From contig CM037584.1 in NCBI GenBank assembly GCA_021018995.1, forward strand, positions 175,602,317-175,666,316: 64,000 bases of DNA, in the 5' to 3' direction. Both the position numbers and the translations under genes were made by a program. Source of the stretch: Chloranthus sessilifolius (Eukaryota; Streptophyta; Magnoliopsida; Chloranthales; Chloranthaceae). Position 1 is the stretch's first letter; each line of letters begins with the position of its first letter. The notes under the pieces were generated by a model. That model was given only the letters and a program-made list of their open reading frames with translations, searched no databases and had not been told where the DNA came from. Positions 35,639-47,238 of the stretch are shown here, one piece after another.

Positions 35639-36025
35639 AAGGATACCATTCGAATTGAGTCTTTCCATCACTAAAGTCAATATTAATGATTTTGGCAGAT
35701 TTGGAGAAGCACCTTCCAGGAAGCCAATCGGATAAGTGATATCGAAACATTGGTAGACATCAGCAACATTCAAACCACTATGAACAACAGCCATGAGTCT
35801 GTATAACTTAAACGGAGGATACGCATAAGTGGGATCGAATCAAAGTGGTCTACACACAAAAATCCCACATGCCGAATTTGCAAATGGAGATTATCTGGAG
35901 ATTCCCAATTTTGCTCACTAAGTTGTAAAGTAAGACACTCATCTCATGCACAATTTGTAGGGTTTTTAATGGGCCCGGTCAGCCTAGGTTGACCTCAATC
36001 CATCGGGTTGGATCGGGTATGAGAC

Positions 36026-36231
36026 GAGGGCTGTCAACGGATCGACCTGATATCCGACACCATCCGACCCAGGTCAAGGTACATAAAATTGGCTTGTAGG
36101 GTTTTCAGGTCAGGTCGGCTTGAGTGGGCTATCGGCTCAGGTTGGTTCGGGTGTACCATCAGGTCAGACATATATATATTTCTTGTCAGGAAGCCAAAAT
36201 TTTGACCCGGCCCGACCCGTTGAAAGCCCTA
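36026..36231. mobile_element. hAT-like MITE with TAGGGCTGTCAACGG ends (206 bp)
   Basis: The left end is GAGGGCTGTCAACGGATCG and the right end is CCGTTGAAAGCCCTA. Flanks TATGAGAC and CATGAAAC match at 6 of 8. In duplication copy 2 the left end is TAGGGCTGTC preceded by TATGAAAC, 7 of 8 to the right flank here, which supports an 8-bp target duplication. Confidence 0.65.
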
Positions 36232-36384
36232 CATGAAACATCAGACTTGACCTGTTTTGGTTGGGCAAAGTGAGGGGATTTTGAATTGGGTTGAACCGAC
36301 TCGACCCAACTCGGGTCCAAGGGCTAAAAGGTCAGGCAAACCTATATTCAACACGATTCAACTTATTCCTATTTATTAGAACAT

Positions 36385-36778
36385 TTTTCCTGACGCACCT
36401 ATTTTTGCTAATGCTAGACCCCACAAACAAAGGAAAATTTATTGACTATTTTGAATCAGATGTTCCCAATTTTCTACACAGTAGATCTTAAGATTGTGGG
36501 CCTACCATCAGATGGTAAAATGTTTATTGTCTCCGACACACATTCTAAAATGTGAACGATCACAACATATCATAAAAAATGTCTCACGTTCACATTTTGG
36601 AGTGTGTGCTACATGGAATTAACATGTGGCTATATGATGGGAGGACCATGACCTCAACTTTTCTTACCAACAAGGTTGGGACCATAAATAATTTTCATCA
36701 CCTGATTCAAAGCCGCCAATGGTTTTTCTTCTGTTTAAGTGGCGTGGCAGCACAAAAATGAGTGTAGCAGTAACAATG
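36385..36778. mobile_element. Fold-back family copy (partner in copy 2 at about 59335-59690)
   Basis: Arms with CAGTAGATCTTAAGATTGTG and CATGACCTCAACTTTTCTTA meet at CACATTCTAAAATGTGAACG...CGTTCACATTTTGGAGTGTG. The copy-2 version has lost about 85 bp of the right arm. Confidence 0.6.
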
Positions 36779-36829
36779 CTCTTAATATAATATTTTAAAA
36801 TTGAGTACCAGTCATTCACACCCATGGAA

Positions 36830-37145
36830 CTGGGTTCTCCCTAATCTCCTCCGATGCATTGACCAACTATGAATCAGACGATGGAGACCATTTTTCATCT
36901 CAATCAATCACATAATGGATTTTTTTATCATTGGCGTGTCACCAGGCAGTCAATTTTCTATTACACGTGGCACACATCTCAGAATGTGACCCTAAAACTA
37001 TAGTTGAGCGTGATGTGTGTCAAGTAATTTTAGTACTACTTTTCTGGGGTGTGTGAGGACCGCCCATAATCTCCAAATCCATTTAGTGGAAGATTGAGAT
37101 AAAAAACGATCTCCAATTTGATTCAAAAGCGATCAATGCATTGCC
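36830..37145. mobile_element. Fold-back family copy (partner at about 59740-60040)
   Basis: Contains GACGATGGAGACCATTTTTC and the inverted GATAAAAAACGATCTCC, with a GCGTGTCACCAGGCAGTC core. Confidence 0.6.
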
Positions 37146-37679
37146 CGCTGGTGGAGATGGAGACAGATTACTATTTGACGGGATAAGATTAATGATACCT
37201 CTAAAATTTTTAGAAAGTTTTAAAAGATAATATGATTATCTATTACTTATGATATTTAAATTAAATTGGTTGCAGTTGAAATGGGTGAAGGTGGATAACA
37301 AGTATTCTCTTTTTCCCAAGAGAGAAGAGCCATTCAAGGGCGTGGACTCAAATTCTACCGAAATCTCCAAACCAAAACACAGAAGGAAAGGGATACCAAA
37401 CAGAGCACCTTTTTATTAAGCTGTAAATCTCTATGATTAGTCTAATTAAAGCGATATTTCTAGTAATATATATTGTGTTTTGCATGGTTTCTAACAAATT
37501 AGAATCCCTTTGAGTACGTATGAAAAAAAAAAAAAAAAAAGTATGATTAATTTCAATAAAGTCAACTTTAGACCACAGGTGATTGTTATAGATATTTATT
37601 GCTTGGTTAGATGCGTCTACTTAAATTTCAATTTGATTTTCGTGCCAATAAGATTATGAAAGGCTCACGTCTAAAGTCC

Positions 37680-37930
37680 ATCAAAACCGTGACTGCTTGG
37701 AGACAGACGATTTAGATCATTTTCACCCCAACTCCAATCTTCTACACAGTGGATCTTCATACTATAATCGTATCATCAGCCAGACAGTTTTTAACTATAA
37801 GGGACACATATCCATAAAAATAACCCTAAAGTCACCTTTGAGTACGATGTGAGCCATGCAATTATGGCCACGTGTTTTTTTAAATCTGAGCAACGTGGGA
37901 AAAATTGACCAGTCACAAGATCCACTGGCC
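37680..37930. repeat. Fold-back family fragment
   Basis: Contains CAATCTTCTACACAGTGGATC, CAGCCAGACAGTTTTTAAC and a degraded second arm. Confidence 0.5.
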
Positions 37931-37943
37931 CCCTCCCAATTTT

Positions 37944-38101
37944 CACTGCAAAAAATAAAACTATTAGTTGCAGTCATAAATTGCCATTATTAATCAAAAA
38001 AATGCTGCTAATACCTTTGACGCTAATTTGACGCTAATAGTTATAATAGTCTTTTTGTTAATAGTAAAAAACTGTCGCTAATAATAATACTTTTTGTAGT
38101 A
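37944..38101. mobile_element. CACTA-like MITE (158 bp) with 3-bp TSD
   Basis: The left end is CACTGCAAAAAATAAAACTA; the reverse complement of the right end is TACTACAAAAAGTATTATTA. TATTAGYKRCAG follows on both sides. TTT flanks both ends, although this is a weak test in a T-rich site. CACTA-type ends with a 3-bp duplication fit the En/Spm group. Confidence 0.7.
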
Positions 38102-38299
38102 TTTATTAAAAAAAAGCCCTCACTTGTGGCGGAGGAATACCGTAATAACAAGCATGACACATGGGAATTATAGATAGACCAATAAACAAACTCTCATTTG
38201 TTGAAAAATCAGACAAGAAAAAAACTAAGGACCCTCAAACAAACACACAAACAAAAACCAAAAACCACGACCCTCAAACAGAAACAAAGAAATTAATGC

Positions 38300-39170
38300 C
38301 GTAAAGTAGGGAGGCCAATTTTATCAAGTCTAACCATTCCTCTTGTATCCTACAGTAATCTGTCACCTTTTCCATATACTTTATTAATACCAGCCTCACC
38401 ATCACGAGCTAGTGAATCAACAACTTGGTTGCCTTCTCGAAAAATATGAGAAACTGTAAATCTCATTCCTCTAAGGCCTTCAAGTAATTGTTCCCAATAG
38501 TCCGACAAATACCACACATTACATGCGCTTTTGGTCAACCAATTCATAGTATAGCTGAATCAAACTCAATTTCCACTTGATAATAACCATGCTCCTTACA
38601 TGCCTCAATGCCCCTCGCCAATGCTCTTTGTTCGACAATATTATTGGTGCCAAACCCAAGAGAGTCCGAAAAGGCAGCTTTAGCATTCCCTAATTGATCT
38701 CTAATCACACCACCAATACCACAAGTCCTCAGGTTTCCCCTACAGCTCCCATCAACATTTAATTTCATCCATCCTGGACTCGGTTTGGACCATATTATCA
38801 TACGAATCAAACGACTAACAACTTGCTTAATGGGCACATTGATAGTTGACATAATATATAGTTTGATCACTTGATGCCAGACTTCTACATTTCACTATAT
38901 TCTCATATATATGGTAAAGCCAAAACTTCACTGCAAGCCAGATGGCCTCAACCATTTCATACTTCGACTCCATTCTCGCTTTGCATCTGCGTAACCACAA
39001 CCACCAAGTGATGATACTTGGAATTAATCCTACAAGTGTACCTTGCTGTGAAGCCCGTTTCTGGCTGAAACTCGAGATCGCCAAGTCGAGAAAGTCATGT
39101 AACGAACACCTAGTGCACATGCAGCATATTCCCAGTTTGCCTTAGCAATTTCCCCCGTACATAATAATTT
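38300..39170 (-). pseudogene. LINE (L1-type) 3' fragment with RNase H domain
   Basis: On the minus strand 39120-38827 encodes a linker with TWWLWLRRCKARME-type sequence as seen before the RNase H of plant LINE reverse transcriptases. After a frameshift, 38870-38544 encodes KLNVDGSCRGN, NNIVEQRALARGIEA and VEIEFDSA. A second frameshift near 38546 leads to MNWLTKSACNVW and EGNQVVDSLAR. The four acidic residues of an RNase H site (D, E, D, D) are present across the two frames. There is no upstream reverse transcriptase or poly-A tail, so this is a dead fragment. Confidence 0.8.
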
Positions 39171-39184
39171 CGCTCCAAATTATT

Positions 39185-39294
39185 ATGGAGGGAAAATTAT
39201 CGGCCAAAATTTAAATTTTCAGCAGAAATTTCAGTTCAAATTTTCGATTTTGGTATGCCTGAAATCGGAAGCGAAACCGCTATTTTAATCCTTG
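39185..39294. mobile_element. Fragment of a hAT-type GAAATTT MITE
   Basis: Begins near TATGGAGGGAAAATTATCGG and ends CGCTATTTTAATCCTTG, similar to the ends at 23389 and 23554. No matching flanks. Confidence 0.5.
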
Positions 39295-39439
39295 GGTGAT
39301 AGTGATGGCAATGCCAAAGCTTTTAGAACCTAAAATCTAGTTTTTCTTGTCATCAATTTGTGTATCTATATCTGTGCCTCCTCTTTTAGTTTTTAATGAA
39401 AAGGGCGGTCCCTAGAACCTCAAGAGCTTATGTATAACC

Positions 39440-39560
39440 AAGGTATAAAAAATCGGCCGATACTGATATGTATCAGCACCGATACATATGGTCCTCCAAC
39501 TCGGTATCGGTATATGTATCTGTTTGAGCCGAGACGTGGTATTTTTTTTTTAAAGGGCCG
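39440..39560. repeat. GATAC-rich MITE-like fragment
   Basis: CAAGGTATAAAAAATCGGCC, then GATACTGATATGTATCAG palindromes. It resembles the element at 11777-11979. Confidence 0.5.
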
Positions 39561-39787
39561 ATCGATATTTGTCACACCCCTGGTCCCTGGCCTCGCTCAT
39601 ACTGATCAATAGGTTGGGTTGGTGCGACACACGTTGCGCCGATCAAACTTCGATTTCGATTTCATTTCTCAAAAATCATGATTCGGTTAACTTCTTTTTA
39701 CCATATATATATATTTTTTCTAAAATATTGGGGAAAATATTTTTGAAGGAAATTCGATGATTGCGGAAGTGTTTTGCAGAAGACTTA

Positions 39788-42308
39788 TAATACAAAAAAT
39801 AAGACTATTTGTGTGACAACCCGGATTTCTGCACCCGAAAACCCGCGCCGTTAGATCGGTCATTAAGGCCGATCCCTTTATACGAACGAAACACTCGATA
39901 CATCCACACACAAAGCGGAATAAAGAATATACCTAAATAAACAGATAGAGTCATCATAAAGAAAAATAAATCTCCATTACTGTATAATGACGAACTAAAC
40001 AAAATGATCCCAAAAGACGGTTCTAATCCCATGCCAATCGCATGAGCAAAAGAATCGAACCGAACTATCAGTGACAAACAATTGTCACCAAGGATAGTTC
40101 ACAAAAGAAATACCATATCGTGATATTACATCAATTCTATCTTAACATGCCTGGACGTATCAAGCCTTACACACGAAATTTCAAAATAAGCGCAGCTATG
40201 TTTGCCAAAAGAAATCCTCAAAAGGGGGCTCAGTACTCTCCTCTAAAGGCACGCATAAAGGGTCCTCCAAATCTAGATCTTCTGTACCCGCAGCAACCTC
40301 AGAATCTGTGACGTATAGTCGAAGCGTGACCTACATTATAGCTCAATAGGAAAAAGTAATAGCATGCATATCTTTCACATCTCACATATCTTTTATTACA
40401 TAATTCAAAACATATTTTCTATAATAAAAATCACAACTAAAAGGAATAGAAATGGACAAGATGAATAACTGATGCGTGTTTCAAAACCACATTTAACGTA
40501 ATTTTAAAAGCTTATTCTTGTTTCACATACATAAACCATTTGCAAAGGAAGAACTTTAATTGGATAACTTAAATAGTCCCTCGAGCATGTATAGCATCGA
40601 GCCCCGATGGGAATACCCACCATCGTTGTTCACATGAACCTTTTTGCACAAAAATGCTCAAGCTCCTTCGAACTAGGAGACTTGTGCCGAATAAAGTATT
40701 TTCACAGATTGAAAACTAAAAAACGGATATTTCGCCGTACTGGAGCACAATTTGTATGGATATCCTGTCGTACCGGTCACGGATATCCCGCTGCGTCGGT
40801 CACGGATATCCTGTTGTATCGGTTGGGTATCACACATAACCTTAAATCAAAGTGCAATATTCACTTATAGCTATCCACCGCGAGTTTTTAATAATTATAA
40901 TAGTTCAAAGTTCTCAAGAGTTCACACACGTACTTACATTCCTTTGATGTTACATTCATATTTCTCATGACACACACACACACATCTTTCTTCTTAGTGC
41001 TCATGCTTATGAAGTTCATATTTTAAAGCTACGAACAAAAACCTTGTTACCACACTGACAAAGTCCCAAAACACATACACACTTTTATCATATTATTACG
41101 CACATGCTAGTTGAAATCAGATATACATGTTTTGGAGTTTCCCTACCTCATACGAAGTCCACACGAAATCCCCAATCCGAGCTAGCTTCTTAACTCAATA
41201 TCATTCTCACCTAACATATACAAATTTAAAGTCCCTACGTCAGAAGTGACGTAAAACAGAAAGGTACAAAGTCTCCCCAAAGTCTACAAAGAATTTCAAA
41301 ACAAAATCCGAAATCTGTCCAAACCGATTGATCGATTCCAAATCGATCGATCATTTTCAGCAAATCGTTCCATCGGTTCCAAAATGATCGAATGGTTTAC
41401 AGAGAAAACAACCTTACTCAGGTGCCACATTCCGATTGATCGATTCCAAACCGCTCGATCGGTTCTACAATTCGTTCGATCGGAATTAATTTCGATCAAA
41501 CGGTTTCCTCGGAACTCACACTCCTTTCATTCTCTGACAAAACCGATCGAACGGTCACTTATTTCGATCAAACGGTTTTGTCAAACTCTGTACATTCTCT
41601 GGTTTTAACTTTTTTTAAACTTATTTTCCTTGAAACAGACTCCCAATTCTTCAAAATTTCACACCACATACTACCAAATTCCTAACACATATGAAAAACA
41701 CAGCTTAATCATAATTCTTACCTTTTTGTTGATCAATTTTCTCGATCCATGTACTCAGCTCAAACTAGGTATCATGATTGAAGCCTCGGATTCTTCATGA
41801 TTTGAATTCCACAATCTCACGAATAGTCTTAACTCCCCATATGCATGATCATATGCATTCAAAGCTTCTTTCCTTTTCTTTCTCTCTTAATAACTCCACA
41901 ACAATCAAGCAAGAGAATTTATTTCTCTTAACACCTTGTCTTTTATACTCAAAGCCTCTAACACAAGTGTTAAGCACATACACCGCACTTCGGTGTACGC
42001 TACCCTACTAATGGTTCATACACACCCTAATCTTCTCCTTCTCATCCACAACTAAGTTACTAACTCACATCAACATTTTAATGTTCTATCTATTTCGGTG
42101 TGTGACCAGTCGGGTATGTACATCGAGATTTATTGTTCAAGGTCCAAAATTTCGAGACATTACAATTAGGGGCAATTTTTTATTGCTAAAAACTACTGCT
42201 ATTAACAAAAAAACTATTAAGACTATTAGCGGAAAGGGTATTAACGACATTTTTTTTGTTAATAGCGACAATTAATGGTTGTCGCTAATAATCTTATTTT
42301 TTGTAGTA
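39788..42308. mobile_element. CACTA-like MITE split by a nested solo LTR
   Basis: Left piece 39788-39811 starts TAATACAAAAAATAAGACTA; the right piece (42165-42308) ends with TTATTTTTTGTAGTA. The reverse complement of that end is TACTACAAAAAATAAGATTA, so the terminal repeats match closely. TTA lies directly outside both ends (39785-39787 and 42309-42311). Joining the pieces across the LTR restores a MITE of about 165 bp of the same family as 37944-38101. Confidence 0.85.
39812..42164 (-). mobile_element. Solo LTR (2.35 kb) of a retrotransposon
   Basis: On the minus strand it starts TGTAATGTCTCGAAATTTTG and ends CCGGGTTGTCACA, i.e. TG...CA. Flanks ATTTG and ATTAG match at 4 of 5 and the host MITE is interrupted exactly there. 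The start resembles LTRs of Ty3-type plant elements, but no internal region exists to classify it. It holds short degenerate repeats: GGTCACGGATATCCTG near 40750-40830 and CGATCGATTCC/CGATCAAACGGTTT near 41310-41580. Confidence 0.75.
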
Positions 42309-44656
42309 TTACTTTTCTTTTATTTTTCAATAACTGTAGAAGCATTTTCATTTGTTTTTCAATTCTTGATAATATGATCGGGAAAATTCGATTTTCAAGC
42401 TTTTAATGTAAAAATGATCATACTTATTACGAAATTATAAGTAAGACGATTAGAAACGTAGTTCCAAAAAGTTTAACTTCCAAAACAAATATTTGCAAAA
42501 AAAAATCCAAATACAAAGATACATCTATGATTTTTCAAAAACAAAGAAAGGAGAAAGCTCATGTCAAAATCAACATGCGAACCAGCTACATGTGTGCAAG
42601 TGTTGGTAGCTCTATAGGCAAAATGAGGTCAAACTATCAACTATGTGGTCGCTCCTGAATCTCTCATCGTACAACTCCCTTAGCTCTGACTGGGTGGCTG
42701 CTGACTGACTTATGAAATTTTTGGGTCAAGAAATGACTGTAAGCAGTGAAGCTTAATAAAGTCTTAATCATTTAAGTTATGGTTTCAAATATAATTAATA
42801 AAAGAGGATTTCATATGTGATTGTGCAAGTGAGGTTTCGAGCATAATGTGATATCAGTAGAGTAATTAAGATTAAACTATCTCTAAAAAGAAGAATTCTA
42901 AGTGCAATACAATTTCTATGAACATAGGCATTCACAGTACAATGATGAGAATAACACTTTATAATGTAAGAATTACACTTATAACATGAAAATGACATTC
43001 TACAAGACAACAACTTAGCACAATTAAAATATTAACATGCTTAAAAGATTTACAAGGTACTTCAAAATTTTACGAACTTATTTAAGTGTAAGTTTACTGG
43101 TTCATTAAATCTTCTTTATTTATTACTTTCTTTATTATTAAACGAGTTAATAGTTTAATTAACATCGTTTAATTAATTCAGTGTAATATCAAACACCAAT
43201 CATGGTCCAATAATCAATATTCAATTGTCAATGTCGCGCAAATATAGGCTGACACTCTTCGCCATTTAGTCAATCAAGACAAGGATAAATGACCCCGTTT
43301 GTCTAACGAGACTCAGTCCTTAGCTGATATTTTAAAAACTCGTTTGAATACGAGGTGCTCATACGAGCTTGTCGCAAGAACAACGATCAACTATGCGAGA
43401 TTCAACATTCAATACAGTATATCGCCTTTTCATTTTCAAAGTTTCAATATTCGTTATCATTAAATTTATATTCTAGTTTTGTAACTCATACTTCGTATTT
43501 AATTCCATATTGAATATTCGATACCCAATATTCGATGTTCGATATTTGATAAATTCAATATTCAACGTTTCATATTCGAGAAACATTTTTTAATATGCGG
43601 TAACTTAATTTCCCTTTTTCAATCATTCAGTATGTCTCATATTCAGGTTTAATATTCATGTAGGCTTTTATTACACATGCCTTTAAGGGTTCAATAATCA
43701 ATTTAGGTTATAGTTTCATATCAATTTTGATGACTTCATCTTTTAAAGTCTGCCAATCATTTCTCAATTTATTCAAGATTAATACCAAATATCACACATC
43801 ATTCAATCTATCACTGATATATATATATATATATATATAAGTTCCATCAATATCAACCAATTATTGTCAATCAATCAATCAAATATTGTTATCAATCAAT
43901 TATTCTTGGTCAATCCATCAGTCAGGGTTTAATCCTAAAAATTCAAGACTTCATCCTTAGAGAGGATTTCTTCAGTTCACACTATAAGTGTTACCTCAGT
44001 TTAGAGTCCCTATTGGATTTGTGTTTGTTGTTATTGATAAGAAGAACCAATAATCTTGAATCGTTATTAAGGCACAGGGTGAATGTTTCAAGTTATTCTA
44101 CGAGTTCTCTCCATCACTCTATTCCTACTAACACTCGACCATTTGACTTTTCATCGGTTTATAAATTTTAGTTTATTGGGGAAAATTCCTGACATTCATT
44201 GTGGATATCCCCTCCTAATGTTCATACTACCTTATTTTCAATTTCTCGATAAATTTTCGGATTTATCGGTTTAAGTTCAAGTTACATCCTAAGGTTTCGA
44301 TCATTTTCTCATTGAGCATCGTAAAAACTCGTTTGAGGATCTAGAGAGGTATTTATTGGGAAGGAGCCTTAGGTCCATTCCCTTCAATTGAAGACTCATC
44401 AATCATTTACCTTGGGCCTTAGGCCCAACGGGCTACGATCTTAATTATGGTCTAACTCGATTATCTTAGTAGCTAGGCATAAGGATGCCCACGACTTTAT
44501 ATCTATACCAGGTTTTCGGGCTTGATAGTTGGACTTAATTCAATACAAACTCGCAACTTAAGAGGTCCATGGGTCATTTCCTAGATTGCTTGGACCTTCA
44601 CTAGATCCAAATCTAAGTGTACGGGCCATTTCGAGGTCCGAGTCCTATAAGTGGGT
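42309..44656. other. Unassigned, probably LTR-derived sequence
   Basis: No coding capacity recognised. It has AT-rich repeats around ATATTCGATGTTCGATATTTG (43510-43580), CAATCAATCAATC near 43870 and a TA run at 43818-43839. It may belong with the repeat that follows. Confidence 0.35.
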
Positions 44657-45240
44657 GCATACCATTTTAAGGGGTGCGTTTATCAGTTCCTTCAAAAAGA
44701 GTTTTGGGCTGGGCCATAGCTTGAAAATTTATTTAAGGCTTACCGAGCCATGGGCCGGGTATTGGGTCTTTTCAATCTTACTTAGAAATTTCCAGTGTTC
44801 TACTTCTTGGGCCATCAAGAGGTCCAGTCCAAGGCTTAGTTGTTCAAGTCAACTTTATCCAAGCTCCACAATACTTTCACAGTGGTCCTTGTGATCTGGT
44901 ATTGTTCAGATGATCACGAGTCTTTGGGGAAAAGTCTAGATTTTGACTAAATCCCTCATTTTGCAGATTTTTTTACAAGTGTAATGGAAACTTTGCGGTA
45001 AAACGTTCATCATTTTCATCTCCGATCGAATTTTCAAATCCTAAAAAAATTGGGTGAAAGAGTATCAATAATCGCATCTTTCTCAGGTGGTGGTACTCAA
45101 AAATAGGAACAGGTTTAATCATGGCCGTCAAATTATAGAGATCTGTCTTTTCTTAACAGGTCATCGGACCAGACTAAATGGTCCTCAATGCTGGGTATCG
45201 AAATCGGACACACACTGGCTTGTTGGAAAGCTATATGAGT
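44657..45240. repeat. Dispersed repeat, copy A (about 585 bp)
   Basis: Starts ATACCATTTTAAGGGGTGCG and contains AGAGTTTTGGGCTGGGCCAT, TGTGATCTGGTATTGTTCAG and CGCATCTTTCTCAGGTGGTG. Copies B and C at 47239 and 47710 are in the same orientation. Probably part of an LTR or its flanking sequence. Confidence 0.7.
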
Positions 45241-45482
45241 TAGCTTTATTTTCTTTATACATTTTTAGGGCTAATTATTCATAGATCATGATGGAATCTG
45301 CTCCTTCTGATCAGGTGTCAATTCTGGATGCTGATTGTGTGCCACTTGACACAGTTTCGTGCTATGATTTTCCGGATTTTCTAGCTGTTAAGGTAAGTTA
45401 AAGTTTCATGTGAAATTTCACTAAGGCCTGAGAAATAGGTCAAGGTTTGACCCTAAATTTTTACGGATTTTTCAGAGGAGTT

Positions 45483-45695
45483 CTTGTTCATAAAATTTCG
45501 GTGCACTTTAAAAAAAAAAAAAAAAATTAAATTACAGAAGAAAAAAAATATCGGCCGATAATTCAAATTACCAAAGAACAAAAATTATCGGCCGATAATA
45601 TGCCATTTTGAATCCGATACTGATAATATGTATATTTCGTTTTGGGGGCCACTGAAACCGATGAGTTTTGATTTCGGCCGAAATTATGAACCATG
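45483..45695. mobile_element. hAT-type MITE, degraded
   Basis: The right end, reverse-complemented, is CATGGTTCATAATTTCGG, and the left end is near CTTGTTCATAAAATTTCGG. TATCGGCCGATA palindromes occur twice inside. The flanks do not match. Confidence 0.55.
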
Positions 45696-45699
45696 GTCC

Positions 45700-46139
45700 T
45701 ATTGATCTAACGGCACGAAATACCGTCGCCACTATCCTATTCATCAAACACAAATTTAGTCATATGTCGGGCAATTTTGGTCTAGCCTCTTCGGCCATCC
45801 GATCGAATCGAAATTTCGGGCTTATTTTCGATTTGAAAACATTATTATTTCAGTAATCAGTTTTTTAAAATTTAATTTATTCAAGATTACTATTTGATTA
45901 AATCTTAATCAAGTTATCAATTTCCCTATGGTCTATCAGTCTATCTTACTCAATTTTTCGGGTGACCGTCGGATGATGACGGATCACTGGGTTCAGTCTA
46001 GCATCGGGTCAATGGTCTTTTCCGATTGATTTGGGCCCATACAACACGACCCATTGACAATGTAGAAACCTTATTGCAGGTACTTCAGTGTTGTGCCATG
46101 TTAGCTAAAATACACATGGGATCTCATGTTATCTACTAC
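45700..46139. other. No recognised feature
   Basis: Unassigned; TCGGGC-type words near 45955-46050 hint at the GGGTCGGG repeat group. Confidence 0.35.
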
Positions 46140-46440
46140 CACAGTTTTACGATTTTGCATATAAATTACTTCCGCTAATACCATTTATAAAATTATTTTT
46201 TATCATTCAAATTATAAGAGCAGAAGCAGTTCTATGCCAGCTTTATGTTAGAGCAGATAAAATCTGCTCTTACAGAGAATAGATAAAGAATAGTTTTGTC
46301 ACTTAAAACAGCTCCCTATCAGAGCAAATAAGGAGAAGAGCTGTGTTACCAAACATGAAAGCAATTCTCTCTCCGAACCAAAGAGTAAAAGAGCTTTTTG
46401 GGGCCATAAAAGAGCTAACCCAAACACAGTCTTATTCTCA
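46140..46440. repeat. Fold-back element related to 15269-15554
   Basis: Contains AGAGCAGATAAAATCTGCTC, a near-perfect palindrome, and AGAGTAAAAGAGCTTTTTGG near its right end. Confidence 0.5.
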
Positions 46441-46834
46441 AGTTTTGACCATCGCTTTGACTAAGACGATTGAGATGGATTTTCTATCTTAAAATCTTCT
46501 ACCAATTGACAGGCATATTTTGATTTCCCATTCAAATCCCGAAAATTAACTTTTACATATAATTCATAACGCTGGGTCAGAGGCCTTATAAGACCAAAAC
46601 TCTAATGAACTCTTGTTTTAACATTTATTTATTTATATTTTTTTACTTTTTTTTTGAATAAATTGATAGTTCTAACCTCAACAACACTTATGTACCATTA
46701 AATATCTTGTTTAAAAAATAAAAATCATGTACTTATTCCAAATACATTTTGAGATTAGAATTTCTTGTCAAAAAAAATAAAAAAAAACATTTTAGATGAG
46801 AAGGGTTCTAGGTTACTTTTGAGGATGCATGTGT

Positions 46835-46950
46835 TTCATGTGGAACATATGACACTCAGATAGGTGCGCATGATCTCAAGATCTATTATATGAAAGATTG
46901 CAACTAAAAAAGATCTTCATGGTGCTTTCGAAGCCTGAGACGATTGCATG
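46835..46950. repeat. Right arm of a fold-back MITE
   Basis: CATGATCTCAAGATCTATTA and AAAAAAGATCTTCATGG match the family right arm. The left arm is absent. Confidence 0.5.
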
Positions 46951-47238
46951 CAAATATTATATTCAAACATTCAATGAATAAATCGAATTGACGATAACAT
47001 TTATAATTAAATTGATTGAGGCGTGATGAATTATACTCATTTTCAATCAAACGCGTGAGAAATTTTTTTTCCTCTGGATTAATTTTTACATGGGCTTTGC
47101 CAAAAAGTTTTTTAATTTGCTCCGTTTGTGACCACTATTTATTTTTATTTTTATTTTTAACCTTTTTTGGTCCGTGAGATTGCTACATTACATAGGTTTT
47201 CAGGAATTATTAGACAACCATAATTTTGGCCCAATTGG

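Larger units (their letters stand above)
32704..37567. repeat. Segmental duplication, copy 1 (partner 57273-60490)
   Basis: Shared anchors in the same order as the partner include TTTACCGAATTCTAT, TAGTACATGTATTTGGAGTT, CTCATCTCATGCACAATTT and GCATGGTTTCTAACAAATTAG. This copy is longer mainly because of an insertion at about 33955-35795 that the partner lacks. Embedded MITEs are shared and therefore predate the duplication. Confidence 0.85.
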
